64,000 nucleotides of DNA from Rosistilla oblonga. Lineage in GTDB: Bacteria; Planctomycetota; Planctomycetia; Pirellulales; Pirellulaceae. The notes under the pieces are model-generated. The model worked only from the letters and a program-made list of their open reading frames with translations, was not told the origin of the DNA and ran no database searches. Position numbers and translations under genes: made by a program. Where the stretch lies: NCBI RefSeq assembly GCF_007751715.1, contig NZ_CP036292.1, positions 7,137,339-7,201,338 of the forward strand, in the 5' to 3' direction. Every line of letters starts with the position of its first letter. Positions within the stretch are counted from its first letter, which is position 1. Shown piece after piece: positions 44,585 through 54,070 of the stretch.

Positions 44585-46936
44585 ATGCGAACTCTCCTAA
44601 CCCTTGCGCTGTTGCTGACCACGGCGGGCTTGTCGACACAGGTCTCCGCCCAATACCCAATCGGGCATCTGCGAGCGATTCAGCCGCCAGTTATTCAAGT
44701 CGACCAACCGACCAAAGTCCGCTTGGTCGGCAGCGATCTTGTCGATATCGATCGTCTGTGGTTCTCCGATCCGGCGATCACCGCGGCACTGCAAACCCGC
44801 CCGGGCAAGGCCTTTGCGGCGGAAGCGACCGAGCCCGATTACGGTCACTTTGAAGTCACCGCCAAAGCGAAGCCGGGCGTTTACGAAATCCGCGCCGACG
44901 GCTTTCACGGCAGCAGCAATCCGCTGCGGTTGATCGTCACCGACCTACCCGTCGTGACGATGCCAGCCGACACCAGCACTCTGGAAAAAGCGGCCGTCGC
45001 GACGCTGCCATGCTGGGTTACCGGAACGGTTCGCGCCAGCGGATTCGCTTACATCGCGTTCCAACTCGATTCCAAAGACCCGATCGTGATCGAAGCCGCT
45101 GCTGGCAGCATCGACTCCGCGTCGGAACTGGAGATCGAAGTCCTCGACGAATCGGGACGGCGGCTTGTCCGAGCGGCAACCGACCCGACTCGCGAAGATC
45201 CTGTCGTGCTGTTCACCCCGCCGGCTCCGGGCAAATACTACCTGGCCATCGCCGACCATCTGTTTGCCGGCGGCGACAACGCCTTCTTTGCGATCAAACT
45301 GCATCGCGGCCCGGTCGTCCGCTGGGTCCAACCGATCGCGGCCAAAGCGAACACCGAAACAACGATCACGCTGACAGGGCTGGGGCTCGAAGAACCGACG
45401 GGCAAGATTGGCCCATGGCAGACGTCGCAGCGGACGATCACCGCTCCTGAATCGGCAGCCGCGACTCCGCCCGTCGGTCGACCAACCACCGCAACGATGG
45501 ATCGATTCCTCGACGACACGCTGCGAGTCGACGGGCACAGCATCGCGCTGACCGATGTCGATGTGAACGTCGAACAGGAACCAAACGATTCGCATCCGCA
45601 AGCGATGCCGATCGCGATCGACAGCGAAGTCTCGGGGATCTTTGCTGCGGGACGCGATGCCGATTGGTATCGCTTCGACGCGAAGAAGGCCCAAACGGTG
45701 AAGGTCGACCTGTTCGCCAGTCGGCTTGGGCAGACCTGCGATCCGGTGCTGGGCATCTTCCGCGTCGACACCGCCGCAGACGGCAAGCAGAACGCGGTGC
45801 AGGTCCAGTTTTTCGATGACCATCCGGCCCGCGACAAAGAGCGAACCAATCCGTATCATCGCTCCAGCGTCGATCCTTCGGGAGCGTTTAAGGCCGATCG
45901 CGATGGTCCGTTTTACATTCGCGTGGGCGACCAATTCAGTGCGGCCAACGACGGCCCACCGATCCAATATCGCTTGACGCTGCGGACGCCGCGGCCCCGG
46001 TTCCGCGCCTACGCGCTGGTCAAACAACTGCGGATCGACAACGCCAATCACTACCCTTCGAATTCCTTAGCCGTTCGCAAGGGAGAAACGATTCCGTTGG
46101 TTGTCGAAGTCGATCGCGAAGATTTCGCGGGCGAGATCCAAGTCGCAGCCGCTGGACTTCCCGACGGCATCATCGTCCGGCCATCGATCATCTCCGCTGG
46201 CGAAAACGCGACGACGCTGCTGTTGTCGGCTGCCGAACAAGCTGCGTTTGATGCGACGCCGATCACCGTCACGGCGACCGCCACGATGGGAGACAAGGAA
46301 TTTCAAACGACAGCGATCCCGGTCGTCTGCGTTGGTCCAAGCGCCAACGTCACGACAACCGCAGCCGCGGCGCGGACGACATCGACGCTGATGCTTTCCC
46401 TGGCGGGCGATTCGTCTCACGCATCGATCGACCTGACGCATCCCGAAGCGACGCCGCAGGTGAAGCCGGAAGAGACGCACACGGTGAAGTGCAACGTCAC
46501 GCGGCGGATGGACTTTAAGTCGCCGCTGAAGTTCAAAGCGATCGGACTGGCCGCGAATTGGAAGGTTCCCGAAATCACGATCGATGAAAAAACAGCGACC
46601 GCCGATTATGCGATCCCCGTTCCCAAAGATGCCAAGCCGGGCGTTTACGATTTCTATTTGCAATCCAACGCCGCGGTCAGCGTGATCCCCAACCAACCAG
46701 CTCATGCCCGAGCTGTCGCGTACCGCAAGCACCTCGACTCTGTCGAACAGGCGACCAAAACGGAGCGCACCGCGGAGCAGGATCCCGAAAAGCAGAAGGC
46801 GCTCGATGCGAAGCTGGCGCAGATCACCGCTGCCAAAGCGGCTGCGGACAAAGAGATCGCCGCCTTGGCAAAACCTGCGGGGCGCAAAACACTGGTACAA
46901 TCGCAACCGTATCGAATCGAAGTCGTTGCGAAGTAG
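44585..46936 (+). CDS. Exported PPC-domain protein, partner of the DUF1549 protein
   Basis: This 783-residue protein has a signal peptide (ending STQVSAQ) and several beta-sandwich domains. A pre-peptidase C-terminal-like domain with EQEPNDSHPQAMPI and GRDADWYRFDAKKAQTVKVD is clear (about 330-470). Further sandwich domains follow, and the C-terminus has a Lys/Ala-rich helical segment. Planctomycete genomes often encode such proteins next to DUF1549/DUF1553 cytochromes; they probably bind polymers or form a complex with them. The 260-bp gap to the upstream gene holds a palindrome. Function is inferred from neighbourhood and domains. Confidence 0.85.
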   Translation: MRTLLTLALLLTTAGLSTQVSAQYPIGHLRAIQPPVIQVDQPTKVRLVGSDLVDIDRLWFSDPAITAALQTRPGKAFAAEATEPDYGHFEVTAKAKPGVYEIRADGFHGSSNPLRLIVTDLPVVTMPADTSTLEKAAVATLPCWVTGTVRASGFAYIAFQLDSKDPIVIEAAAGSIDSASELEIEVLDESGRRLVRAATDPTREDPVVLFTPPAPGKYYLAIADHLFAGGDNAFFAIKLHRGPVVRWVQPIAAKANTETTITLTGLGLEEPTGKIGPWQTSQRTITAPESAAATPPVGRPTTATMDRFLDDTLRVDGHSIALTDVDVNVEQEPNDSHPQAMPIAIDSEVSGIFAAGRDADWYRFDAKKAQTVKVDLFASRLGQTCDPVLGIFRVDTAADGKQNAVQVQFFDDHPARDKERTNPYHRSSVDPSGAFKADRDGPFYIRVGDQFSAANDGPPIQYRLTLRTPRPRFRAYALVKQLRIDNANHYPSNSLAVRKGETIPLVVEVDREDFAGEIQVAAAGLPDGIIVRPSIISAGENATTLLLSAAEQAAFDATPITVTATATMGDKEFQTTAIPVVCVGPSANVTTTAAAARTTSTLMLSLAGDSSHASIDLTHPEATPQVKPEETHTVKCNVTRRMDFKSPLKFKAIGLAANWKVPEITIDEKTATADYAIPVPKDAKPGVYDFYLQSNAAVSVIPNQPAHARAVAYRKHLDSVEQATKTERTAEQDPEKQKALDAKLAQITAAKAAADKEIAALAKPAGRKTLVQSQPYRIEVVAK

Positions 46937-46991
46937 GAGGGCAATCAGAGGTGATTGCGGCGCAGCGTGCTGTCACCACCGGAGATTCCAC

Positions 46992-48410
46992 GTGACCAGA
47001 ACTCGCCCGTTTGCAAGCCTCCCATTTTCGATCGCCTTGCTTTTGCTGGCCGCCCTCGCATCGCCAGCCATTGCCCAGCCGACCGCGGCGTGGCGATTCA
47101 CCCCCGCCGATTTCAGCTACTCCCCGGGGCCTGCCGACAATCCGCTGAAAGGCTTGGTTCCCTATCAGGATCCGCCGGCGGATCGGTTTCCGTACAGCAT
47201 GGAGTTCAACTATCTGCCGCTTGCCAAGCTGGTGACCGGGCCAGGGCAATACGATTGGCAACCGATGGATGCGATGCTCGAAGACATCGCGTCGCGCGGC
47301 CGGCAGACCGTGGTCCGCGTCTTCTTGGAATACCCGGGCAGGAAAAACCTGATCCCACAATTTCTGATCGACGGCGGATTGAAGGTTCATTATTACATGA
47401 ACACCAACACCGCGCCGCACCCACCGGCCGCGATCGAGACTCCCGATTACGAAGATCCCAACCTGCGGAAAACGATGACCGATTTCATCGCCGCCTGGGG
47501 CGCACGCTACGACGGCGATCCTCGACTGGCGTACATCACCGCGGGGCTGTTGGGGACGTGGGGCGAATGGCACACCTATCCGAAGACCGAACTGTGGGCC
47601 AGCAAGCAGGTGCAGCGTGAGATCTTGGATGCGTATGTCGCCGCGTTCCCAAAGACGCCGGTTCTGCTGCGTTATCCCGCCGGCCCCAACGACGAACTCT
47701 ACTACGACAGCACCACCTACCCCTTCGGATACCACGACGACTCGTTTGCTCATTCGACACTCCCCACCGGGCGGAAGCAGGACGACTGGTACTTCTGGCC
47801 CAAGATGCTGCACGCTGGTTTGTCGCAGCGTTGGCAGACCGCGCCGATCGGAGGCGAGATTCGGCCGGAGGTCTGGGGCTGCTGTTTCGACAAAGAACCT
47901 TGCACCGCCGCGTCGCAGAGCTTCGATGAGTGCCGCGACGTAACGCACGCGACTTGGATGATGGACACGGGATTGAGTCGCAAGAAAGCCGATGCGGATC
48001 GTTATCGGCGGGCGATCGAGGCGGTTCAGAAAATGGGCTACGACCTGCAAGTTGTCGCTGCGGCGGCGAAGCGTCAGCCCGACGGATCGGTCAAGGTTCA
48101 AGTGACGGTCGAAAACCGCGGGATCGCTCCGTTTTATCACCACGGCTGGACCGCTCGGTTACAGATCGCCAGCGATCAAAAGTTGATTGGGGAACTGGCG
48201 ACCGATTGGTCGCCGCGGATGATCCAACCGGGAGAGCGGAAGACGTTCGAACATACGCTCGACCCGACAGAGCTCCCCGCCGGCAAACATCAACTGCAGC
48301 TGCAGATCCCCAACCCGATGCCCTCAGGCAAACCACTCCGCTTCGCCAACCAAGCCGTCGATCCCCGCAGCGGAACGCTGACGCTCGGCACCTTCGCGGT
48401 TGCTCGCTGA
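46992..48410 (+). CDS. Exported DUF4832-like protein with TIM-barrel character
   Basis: This 472-residue protein starts with GTG 46992, GGAG 7 nt upstream, and has a signal peptide (FSIALLLLAALASPAIAQ). The N-terminal half looks like a glycosidase-type barrel: NPLKGLVPYQ, VVRVFLEYPG and GLLGTWGEWHTY, the last carrying Glu residues in a position typical of GH catalytic segments. The C-terminal half is a beta-sandwich (VTVENRGIAPFYHHGWTA), as in DUF4832. The frame is open upstream through the PPC gene, but the start is fixed by the signal peptide. It lies 55 bp after the PPC gene and is probably co-transcribed. A glycan-related role is inferred. Confidence 0.78.
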   Translation: MTRTRPFASLPFSIALLLLAALASPAIAQPTAAWRFTPADFSYSPGPADNPLKGLVPYQDPPADRFPYSMEFNYLPLAKLVTGPGQYDWQPMDAMLEDIASRGRQTVVRVFLEYPGRKNLIPQFLIDGGLKVHYYMNTNTAPHPPAAIETPDYEDPNLRKTMTDFIAAWGARYDGDPRLAYITAGLLGTWGEWHTYPKTELWASKQVQREILDAYVAAFPKTPVLLRYPAGPNDELYYDSTTYPFGYHDDSFAHSTLPTGRKQDDWYFWPKMLHAGLSQRWQTAPIGGEIRPEVWGCCFDKEPCTAASQSFDECRDVTHATWMMDTGLSRKKADADRYRRAIEAVQKMGYDLQVVAAAAKRQPDGSVKVQVTVENRGIAPFYHHGWTARLQIASDQKLIGELATDWSPRMIQPGERKTFEHTLDPTELPAGKHQLQLQIPNPMPSGKPLRFANQAVDPRSGTLTLGTFAVAR

Positions 48411-48543
48411 TCCGCAGGACGTTCGACCTTATTTTGTTAACTTACAGGGGAAGGTTGGCAGAATGATGGGGGCAGAATGATATGTATTCGACGCCGCGCA
48501 TTCCGCCCCAACCATTCCGCCAACCTTTGGCAATGAGGTCGCT

Positions 48544-49452
48544 TTGGAACTCGATCAGCTACGCAATTTCTTGAGGGTCGCCGAGTTTGGCAACTTCACT
48601 CGCGCTGCCGAAGCGATCGGACTCTCCCAACCGGCGCTCAGTCGTTCGATCGCGCGGCTCGAAGAGGAACTGGGGCAGCCGGTTTTTGAGCGTCAACCGC
48701 GGCTGATCGCGCTGACCGACGCGGGGCACATCCTGCACGATAGGGCTCGCCAGATCTTAGCGCTGGTCGACGACGTCCATCGTGAGATCACCGACGATGG
48801 CGAGACCGGCACGATCCGGCTGGCAGGCATTCCGACGATCGTCCCCTATTTCCTGCCGCCGCTGCTGCGCGAATTCGGCCAAGCTTGTCCGGCGGCGACG
48901 GTTCGCGTGCAGGAGGATACGACCGAGGTCCTGCTGAAACAGCTGGCCGATGGTGAGACCGACCTCGCGATCCTCGCTCGACCATTGGACGCGAAGCATC
49001 TGGATTTCGAAGACCTGTTCGAAGAGGAACTGCTGCTGGTGATGTCGCCACAGCATCCGCTGCGCGACAAACCTCAGATCCACTTGGCCGATCTCGATGC
49101 GATGCCGTTTGTGCTGTTGGGCGAAGCGCACTGCCTGACGCGAAACATCGTACAATTCTGCCAGCAGAAGTCGTTGCAACCGGTCTCGGTCGAACGGACC
49201 AGCCAACTGGCATCGGTCCAGGAACTGGTGACGCTGGGACACGGGATCAGTTTGATCCCCGCGATGGCTCGGGCGTTGGACGCTTCGGATCGGCGGATCT
49301 ACCGATCGCTCGCCGGCAACCAACCAACGCGACAGATCGTGATGGCCTGGAATCCGTACCGATTCCAGAGCAAGCTAGTGCTCCGCTTCCAAGAGTGCCT
49401 GCGGTCGTTCGTGCAGAACCATCCGCCAAAGGCACCGGGGCACGAGAGTTAG
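48544..49452 (+). CDS. oxyR: OxyR-type LysR-family regulator
   Basis: This 302-residue LysR-family protein has an N-terminal winged helix ([20 protein letters not shown] and [17 protein letters not shown]). The effector domain contains [11 protein letters not shown], with Cys197 and Cys206 spaced C-x8-C, the same spacing and nearly the same positions as the redox cysteines of E. coli OxyR. It is therefore expected to sense hydrogen peroxide by disulfide formation. The start is TTG with GAGGT 5 nt upstream. No catalase or peroxiredoxin gene is adjacent, so targets are elsewhere. The assignment rests on the cysteine motif plus overall LysR similarity. Confidence 0.82.
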   Translation: MELDQLRNFLRVAEFGNFTRAAEAIGLSQPALSRSIARLEEELGQPVFERQPRLIALTDAGHILHDRARQILALVDDVHREITDDGETGTIRLAGIPTIVPYFLPPLLREFGQACPAATVRVQEDTTEVLLKQLADGETDLAILARPLDAKHLDFEDLFEEELLLVMSPQHPLRDKPQIHLADLDAMPFVLLGEAHCLTRNIVQFCQQKSLQPVSVERTSQLASVQELVTLGHGISLIPAMARALDASDRRIYRSLAGNQPTRQIVMAWNPYRFQSKLVLRFQECLRSFVQNHPPKAPGHES

Positions 49453-49459
49453 CAGTCCC

Positions 49460-49526
49460 CAATACCAGCACGAAGCGCAAGCGAGTGGATTTTCCTGTCA
49501 CTCGCTTGCGCTTCGTGCTCGTATTG
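49460..49526. repeat. Dispersed palindrome sharing its arm with the IS4-element ends
   Basis: Arms of 28 nt (49460-49487 and 49499-49526; 27 of 28 matching) surround an 11-nt loop. The arm contains AGCACGAAGCGCAAGCGAGTG, here cited by its core GCACGAAGCGCAAG, which equals the outer end of the IS4-family element at 29096. It lies 7 bp after the oxyR stop codon and could also serve as a terminator hairpin. Confidence 0.85.
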
Positions 49527-50003
49527 CCAGGGAGGGTGAGAAACCTGGCTCAGGCAAACAAAAAAAGTGCACTCGCCGATCGACGAATACACTCATGATG
49601 AGATTTAGAGATGTTATAAGTGGACCTGCTGCCAAAGCCATCTCCGAGCTTTCGATCTCCCAAGGTTATGGAAAACCACTCAGCTGCTGTCCGGAAAGAA
49701 TATTAACGACCGTCCGAACCTTTGTCTACTTCAACACGTAGTCATTGAGCACTTTTTCAAAAGCGTTGATTTTGTGCGGTTTCCGGGCGTGATTTGCCCG
49801 CTGGATTGATCGCCATTGAAGCGTAAAATCCGGATTCAATGGGACCGCAGGCAACTTAAGGTTTCCCGCAAGGGATTTGCGCTGAGCGAAAAATAGTTGC
49901 AATTTTTCCGCCCGACACTTCCACTGGCCCTACAAATCGTCCAGCCGAGGCCGCTGCCGGACGCGAATCGCCTCGCTAGCAAACCTCGACCGACGCTTCG
50001 ATT
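49527..50003. other. Relatively AT-rich gap between convergent genes
   Basis: Nearly 480 bp without a recognisable gene, noticeably richer in A and T than its surroundings. A weak hairpin (GCGAAAAAT/ATTTTTCCGC, 49886-49911) could end transcription from the minus-strand ABC genes. No tRNA or repeat-family member was found. A small RNA cannot be excluded. Confidence 0.4.
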
Positions 50004-51398
50004 TTAAGACGCTAGGGCGCGGCTGACGTCGGTTCGATAGGCGACCAGTGCGGGGACAAAGCCGGCGATTGCGGCGAGTCCCAGGACCAGCGGCAGGACG
50101 TACAGTTCTGCCGATGTGGTGCTGAAGAAGTTGACGGGGACGCCGGTTCGATCTTCGATCGTGCCGCTAGCCAGAGCGATCGCGCCGTGCGCGGCGATCC
50201 AGCCCAACAGCCCGCCCAAGACGGCGATCATGCCGCTCTCCAACAGGATGATCCACATCACGGTGCCTCGCCGAGCTCCCAGCGCCCGCATCACCGCGAT
50301 GTCGCGGCGGCGGTCGTTCATCGAGTTGTAGATGCTGACAAGGATCCCGACGCCGGCGACGATGCAGGTGATCGCGGTGATCAGCAGCAGCACGTAGCGG
50401 ATCGGATCGACGAACTGTTCCATCAGTTTGGAAATCTCGCCGATCGGCGTCGCAGCTTGAGCTTGCAGGCCTTCGTTGATCACGTTTTGCAGCATCATCG
50501 CAAACATCGTCTGCGACGGACGCAGCAGGATCGCGGTGACTTCACGTTGGTCCAACGGCAGCGGAGTGTTGGGAACCGCTCCCTCTTCGCCGGCGACAAC
50601 AACTTCCTCTTCGACTTCGGCTTCTTCCTCTTCGTCGCCATGTTCGCTCGGCTTGGCGTGGCCTTCCATCAAATAGAAGCCTTCCATGTTCACAAACGTC
50701 GCCCGGTCGTTGGGCGTGCCGGTCGGTTTCAGGACGCCAACGATCTTGAATCCGAGGTCGTGCCCCTTGCCATCGGGATCGCCGTGGGTTGGGTTGAACG
50801 TGTCGCCGACTTTGATGTTCATCGTCGAAGCGACTCGCGATCCAACAACCGCTTCGAAGAAGCCGTTCTCTTCGCTGTGCGTTTGGAAGTTCCGCCCCTC
50901 GCGAAATTCGTAAGGCTGGTCGACGTCGGGACCGTGCTTCAGATTATCCAGGAACGCAGGCGTTGTTCCGACGACGCGGTACTCGCCAAAGTAGTCGCCC
51001 AGGCAGACGGGAATCACGAGTCCGCCGGAGTCGCTGCCGGTGTAGAGCGAGAATTTGCCGGGGCGATCGGGTTCGTCCAAGTGACCGCCATAAGCCGCCA
51101 GTTGCCGCTCTCGCTCCTCCTGGCCAAAGAACTCCAAATAGTAGTCGTAAGGCAGGTTTTCGACGGGTTGACTGAGGTAATAAACCGTGTTCAGGGTCAG
51201 CTGCAGCGGGCTCCCCTTGGCCCCGACCACCAGGTTGTAGCCAACGGTTGCGTTGCGTTGGAAGGCGTCCGAAACGATGCCGTGAATCGACAGCACCAGC
51301 ACGACCAAGCCGACTCCTAGAGCCAACGAGATCGTGGTCAGCAGGGTCGACAGTCCGCGTTGTTGGGCGTTTCGCCAGGCGATCTTAAAGAGGTTCAT
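50004..51398 (-). CDS. ABC transporter permease, FtsX/MacB type
   Basis: This 464-residue protein has one N-terminal membrane helix, a large extracytoplasmic MacB-type domain, and three C-terminal helices of the FtsX fold (with RRDIAVMRALGARRG between the first two). This is the layout of LolC/MacB/DevC-like subunits, which drive mechanotransmission rather than channel transport. Inside the periplasmic domain is a strongly acidic insert, HGDEEEEAEVEEEVVVAGEE (about residues 250-270). Its ATPase partner is encoded 48 bp upstream on the same strand. The export substrate is unknown; lipoprotein, peptide or haem-type ligands are all possible for this family. Confidence 0.9.
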   Translation of the reverse strand: MNLFKIAWRNAQQRGLSTLLTTISLALGVGLVVLVLSIHGIVSDAFQRNATVGYNLVVGAKGSPLQLTLNTVYYLSQPVENLPYDYYLEFFGQEERERQLAAYGGHLDEPDRPGKFSLYTGSDSGGLVIPVCLGDYFGEYRVVGTTPAFLDNLKHGPDVDQPYEFREGRNFQTHSEENGFFEAVVGSRVASTMNIKVGDTFNPTHGDPDGKGHDLGFKIVGVLKPTGTPNDRATFVNMEGFYLMEGHAKPSEHGDEEEEAEVEEEVVVAGEEGAVPNTPLPLDQREVTAILLRPSQTMFAMMLQNVINEGLQAQAATPIGEISKLMEQFVDPIRYVLLLITAITCIVAGVGILVSIYNSMNDRRRDIAVMRALGARRGTVMWIILLESGMIAVLGGLLGWIAAHGAIALASGTIEDRTGVPVNFFSTTSAELYVLPLVLGLAAIAGFVPALVAYRTDVSRALAS

Positions 51399-51446
51399 AG
51401 TGTTTGCAATTCCGTCGGTTCGATTGCGGGGTGACGCGGGATCGTC

Positions 51447-52124
51447 TTAGATGCTGGCGGTCGCCATGGCGCGATTGAGGTCTTCGAACTTTTCGATCCG
51501 ATCGAACTGTTCCGCTACCTGCATGCTGTGCGTAACCAACAGCAGCGCCACCTGTTCCTCGCGGCAGGTGTCGCGGATCAGATCGATGATCGTTTGTTGA
51601 TTCGCGGGATCGATGTTCGCTGTCGGTTCGTCGGCCAGCAACAACTTGGGACGTCCGGCCAGCGATCGCGCGATCGCAACGCGTTGCTGTTGACCAACCG
51701 ATAACTGGCTGGGCTTGTAGTGCATCCGATCGGCCAGCCCGACGCGTTCCAACAGATGCCGAGCTCGGGCGATGTCGTGGCGTCCGCTGCCGAAAGTCAT
51801 TCCCAGACGAACGTTCTCTAGCGCCGTAAACCCGCCCAGCAGGTTGAAGGTCTGGAAGACGTAACCGATCGCCCCGGCGCGGAACCGATCGCGGCCGGCT
51901 TCGCTGAGCCGCGCGATGTCGTAGCCATTAACGATCACCTTGCCACCGTCCGCTTTGGTGATCCCAGCGATCGTGTGCAGCAGCGTCGACTTGCCGCCGC
52001 CACTGCGGCCGATCAACACGACCTGTTCCCCCGCATCGATCGAAAGCTTGGGGATGTCCAGAACCGTCAGCGTTCCCCCGCCAGGCTGAGGGAACTGTTT
52101 CTTCACGTCAACAAGTTCAAGCAT
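51447..52124 (-). CDS. ABC transporter ATPase (LolD/MacB type)
   Basis: This 225-residue ATPase has Walker A GRSGGGKST, Q-loop in YVFQTFNLLGGF, signature LSVGQQQRVAIA and Walker B LLLADEPT, then the H-loop THSMQ. The QTFNLL segment is typical of LolD/MacB/FtsE ATPases that pair with FtsX-type permeases, which fits the downstream gene. ATG 52124 was chosen because the ATPase fold starts there (MLELVDVKKQF); the frame is open 25 residues upstream without homologous sequence. It lies 118 bp after tatD on the same strand and may be part of the same transcript. Confidence 0.93.
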   Translation of the reverse strand: MLELVDVKKQFPQPGGGTLTVLDIPKLSIDAGEQVVLIGRSGGGKSTLLHTIAGITKADGGKVIVNGYDIARLSEAGRDRFRAGAIGYVFQTFNLLGGFTALENVRLGMTFGSGRHDIARARHLLERVGLADRMHYKPSQLSVGQQQRVAIARSLAGRPKLLLADEPTANIDPANQQTIIDLIRDTCREEQVALLLVTHSMQVAEQFDRIEKFEDLNRAMATASI

Positions 52125-52242
52125 CGTAGGCTTTTCTTTGGGGGAGGGAGGGAGATGTGGCCGCGTTTGCAGCGTGGGCTCGAACCTGACAGTACGCATC
52201 GAAACGCGAAGTTGTTTGGTGGAGCTTCGGATTCGCTGGATT

Positions 52243-53031
52243 TTAGGCGTCTAACGCGATAGCAAACCGGCGGCAGGCGTTCTGCGTCGTCTGGTCTGCA
52301 AATTGCTGCACCGAAACGCCGCGGGCCTCAGCCAAACACTCCGCCGTGTGCTGAACATACCACGGTTCATTGGGGCGTTTGCTGCGGAAGGGATGCGGCG
52401 TCAGGTAGGGGGAATCGGTTTCGATAAGGATCCGATCGGCGGGGATCTTTGCGGCGACGTCGCGAAGATCCTGCGACTTCTTAAACGTCACCATCCCGGC
52501 GAAACTGATGTCCATCCCCAGGTCCAGGCACTTTTGCGCCAGTTCCCAGTCGCCGGTGAAGGAGTGCATGATGCCGTTGACCGGCCCCTGTTTGCCCGCG
52601 TCTTGCAGCACCTGCAAAACCTCGACTTCGCTGTTTCGCATGTGGACGATAAACGGCAGTCCGGTCTGCCGGGAGAGTTCGATGTGCTGCTCGAACAGCG
52701 TCTGTTGCAGCGGCAGCGGCGCGTTGTCGTCCCAGTAGCAATCGAGGCCCGTCTCGCCGATCGCTTTGACTCGCGGATGTTTGGCCAGTTCGACGATCTC
52801 GTCCCAATCGCCCGCATCGGGTTTGCCGACGTAGGTCGGTTGAATCCCGACGGCGGCGTAGACGTCGGGGTAGCGATCGGCTATCTCGATGCATTTGCGA
52901 CTCGACGCCGCGGTGGTTCCCATCGCCAAGGTGCAGACGACACCGGCGTCGCGGGACCGCTGCATCAACGCGTCGCGATCGTCGTCGTAGCGCGGGTTAT
53001 CGAGATGGGCGTGGGTGTCGAACAGTTTCAC
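52243..53031 (-). CDS. tatD: TatD-family metal-dependent hydrolase
   Basis: This 262-residue metallohydrolase begins with the metal-binding motif DTHAHLDNPRY. Further family marks are GETGLDCYWD, the histidine in FIVHMRNSE and HSFTGD, and the C-terminal ETDSPYL. TatD enzymes are 3'-5' deoxyribonucleases or D-aminoacyl-tRNA deacylase-like hydrolases depending on the member. The usual GIHPH segment reads GIQPTYVG, replacing one histidine. It starts 7 bp after the cdsA stop, so the two are co-transcribed. The name tatD is used at family level; the exact paralogue was not resolved. Confidence 0.92.
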   Translation of the reverse strand: MKLFDTHAHLDNPRYDDDRDALMQRSRDAGVVCTLAMGTTAASSRKCIEIADRYPDVYAAVGIQPTYVGKPDAGDWDEIVELAKHPRVKAIGETGLDCYWDDNAPLPLQQTLFEQHIELSRQTGLPFIVHMRNSEVEVLQVLQDAGKQGPVNGIMHSFTGDWELAQKCLDLGMDISFAGMVTFKKSQDLRDVAAKIPADRILIETDSPYLTPHPFRSKRPNEPWYVQHTAECLAEARGVSVQQFADQTTQNACRRFAIALDA

Positions 53032-53038
53032 GATTGAA

Positions 53039-54070
53039 TCAGACGGAAAAGAAGTAGCGGGTCAGGTGATAAAAGACGGGAGCGGCAAAGCAGACGTTGT
53101 CGATGCGGTCCAACAGCCCGGCGTGCCCTTGAACCAAGGTGCCGGTATCGGTCACGCCGCGGTCGCGTTTGATCGCACTTAAGGTCATCGTGCCAGCGGA
53201 TGACATCATCGCCACGATCATCGACATCACCGCTGCTTCGTACCATTCAAACGGCGTCGCCCACCAGAGTGCCGCGCCGATCGCTCCGGTCGAAACGATG
53301 CTCCCCAACAGTCCCTCCCAGGTGCGGCTGGCGTTGATCTCTTTGGCGATCACATGGACGCCGGCGAATCGATTCCAGGCCTGTTGCAGCACGTCGGCGA
53401 TCTGGGCGATCAGGATGAAGAAGAACAGCAAGCTAACGGGGCTGCCATCCCACTGGACCTTGCGGCTGCTGCTGAGGTTCAGGTCCAACATCGCCGGGGC
53501 GTAGCTGAGCGAATAGACGCAGATCAGTAGACCGACTTGGATCTTGGCGGTCCGTTCCAGGAACCGCTTCGAATCGCCAGCCAATGCGTTTCGCGCCGGG
53601 ATGAACAGCGATCCGTAGACCGGGATCATGATGCTGTAGAGACCGTAATAGGCCGGGCCCAAGGCGATCAGCACATATTGCAGCGGCGTGAAGATAAAGA
53701 AGACCCAGAAGAGCGTTCGGTGATCGCCGCGCCGCGTCGGGGTCATCGTGACAAATTCGCGGAGCGCCCAGAACGAAACAAATCCGAACAACAACACCGT
53801 CACGCCGCGGATGAACTGGTCCATCAAGAAGGCGAAGACCAGGATCGCCGACATCATCAACCAGACGCGAACGCGATGGTTGAACCGCTGCAGCAGCGCC
53901 GGGTTCATCATCGAACTCTGCCGTCGTTCCAACAAACGGCCGGTCAACAGCAGGATCGCCAAGACGGCGACAACCACGCCCAGCAACCAGAAGGTCGATG
54001 TCGTCATCTGCGCCACGGCCAGCGGCAGCGACGAATTCAGCAGCGGCAACAATGCAGCATCACAGATCAT
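53039..54070 (-). CDS. cdsA: Phosphatidate cytidylyltransferase
   Basis: This 343-residue membrane protein has about eight hydrophobic helices and the CDP-alcohol signature near its end, [21 protein letters not shown] followed by LLDRID; key residues are KRD, D and HAGLLDRID. It makes CDP-diacylglycerol from CTP and phosphatidate in the inner membrane, feeding phospholipid synthesis. The ATG at 54070 overlaps the TGA of purM by 4 bp (ATGA), a clear sign of translational coupling. tatD follows 7 bp later. The long N-terminal part before the first signature is normal for this family. Confidence 0.9.
   Translation of the reverse strand: MICDAALLPLLNSSLPLAVAQMTTSTFWLLGVVVAVLAILLLTGRLLERRQSSMMNPALLQRFNHRVRVWLMMSAILVFAFLMDQFIRGVTVLLFGFVSFWALREFVTMTPTRRGDHRTLFWVFFIFTPLQYVLIALGPAYYGLYSIMIPVYGSLFIPARNALAGDSKRFLERTAKIQVGLLICVYSLSYAPAMLDLNLSSSRKVQWDGSPVSLLFFFILIAQIADVLQQAWNRFAGVHVIAKEINASRTWEGLLGSIVSTGAIGAALWWATPFEWYEAAVMSMIVAMMSSAGTMTLSAIKRDRGVTDTGTLVQGHAGLLDRIDNVCFAAPVFYHLTRYFFSV

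Noticed and set aside
49886-49911. AT-rich hairpin as a definite terminator for the ABC transporter genes
   Set aside because: The stem has a mismatch and only weak A-T pairs, and it lies about 90 bp from the stop codon; it is mentioned only as a possibility.
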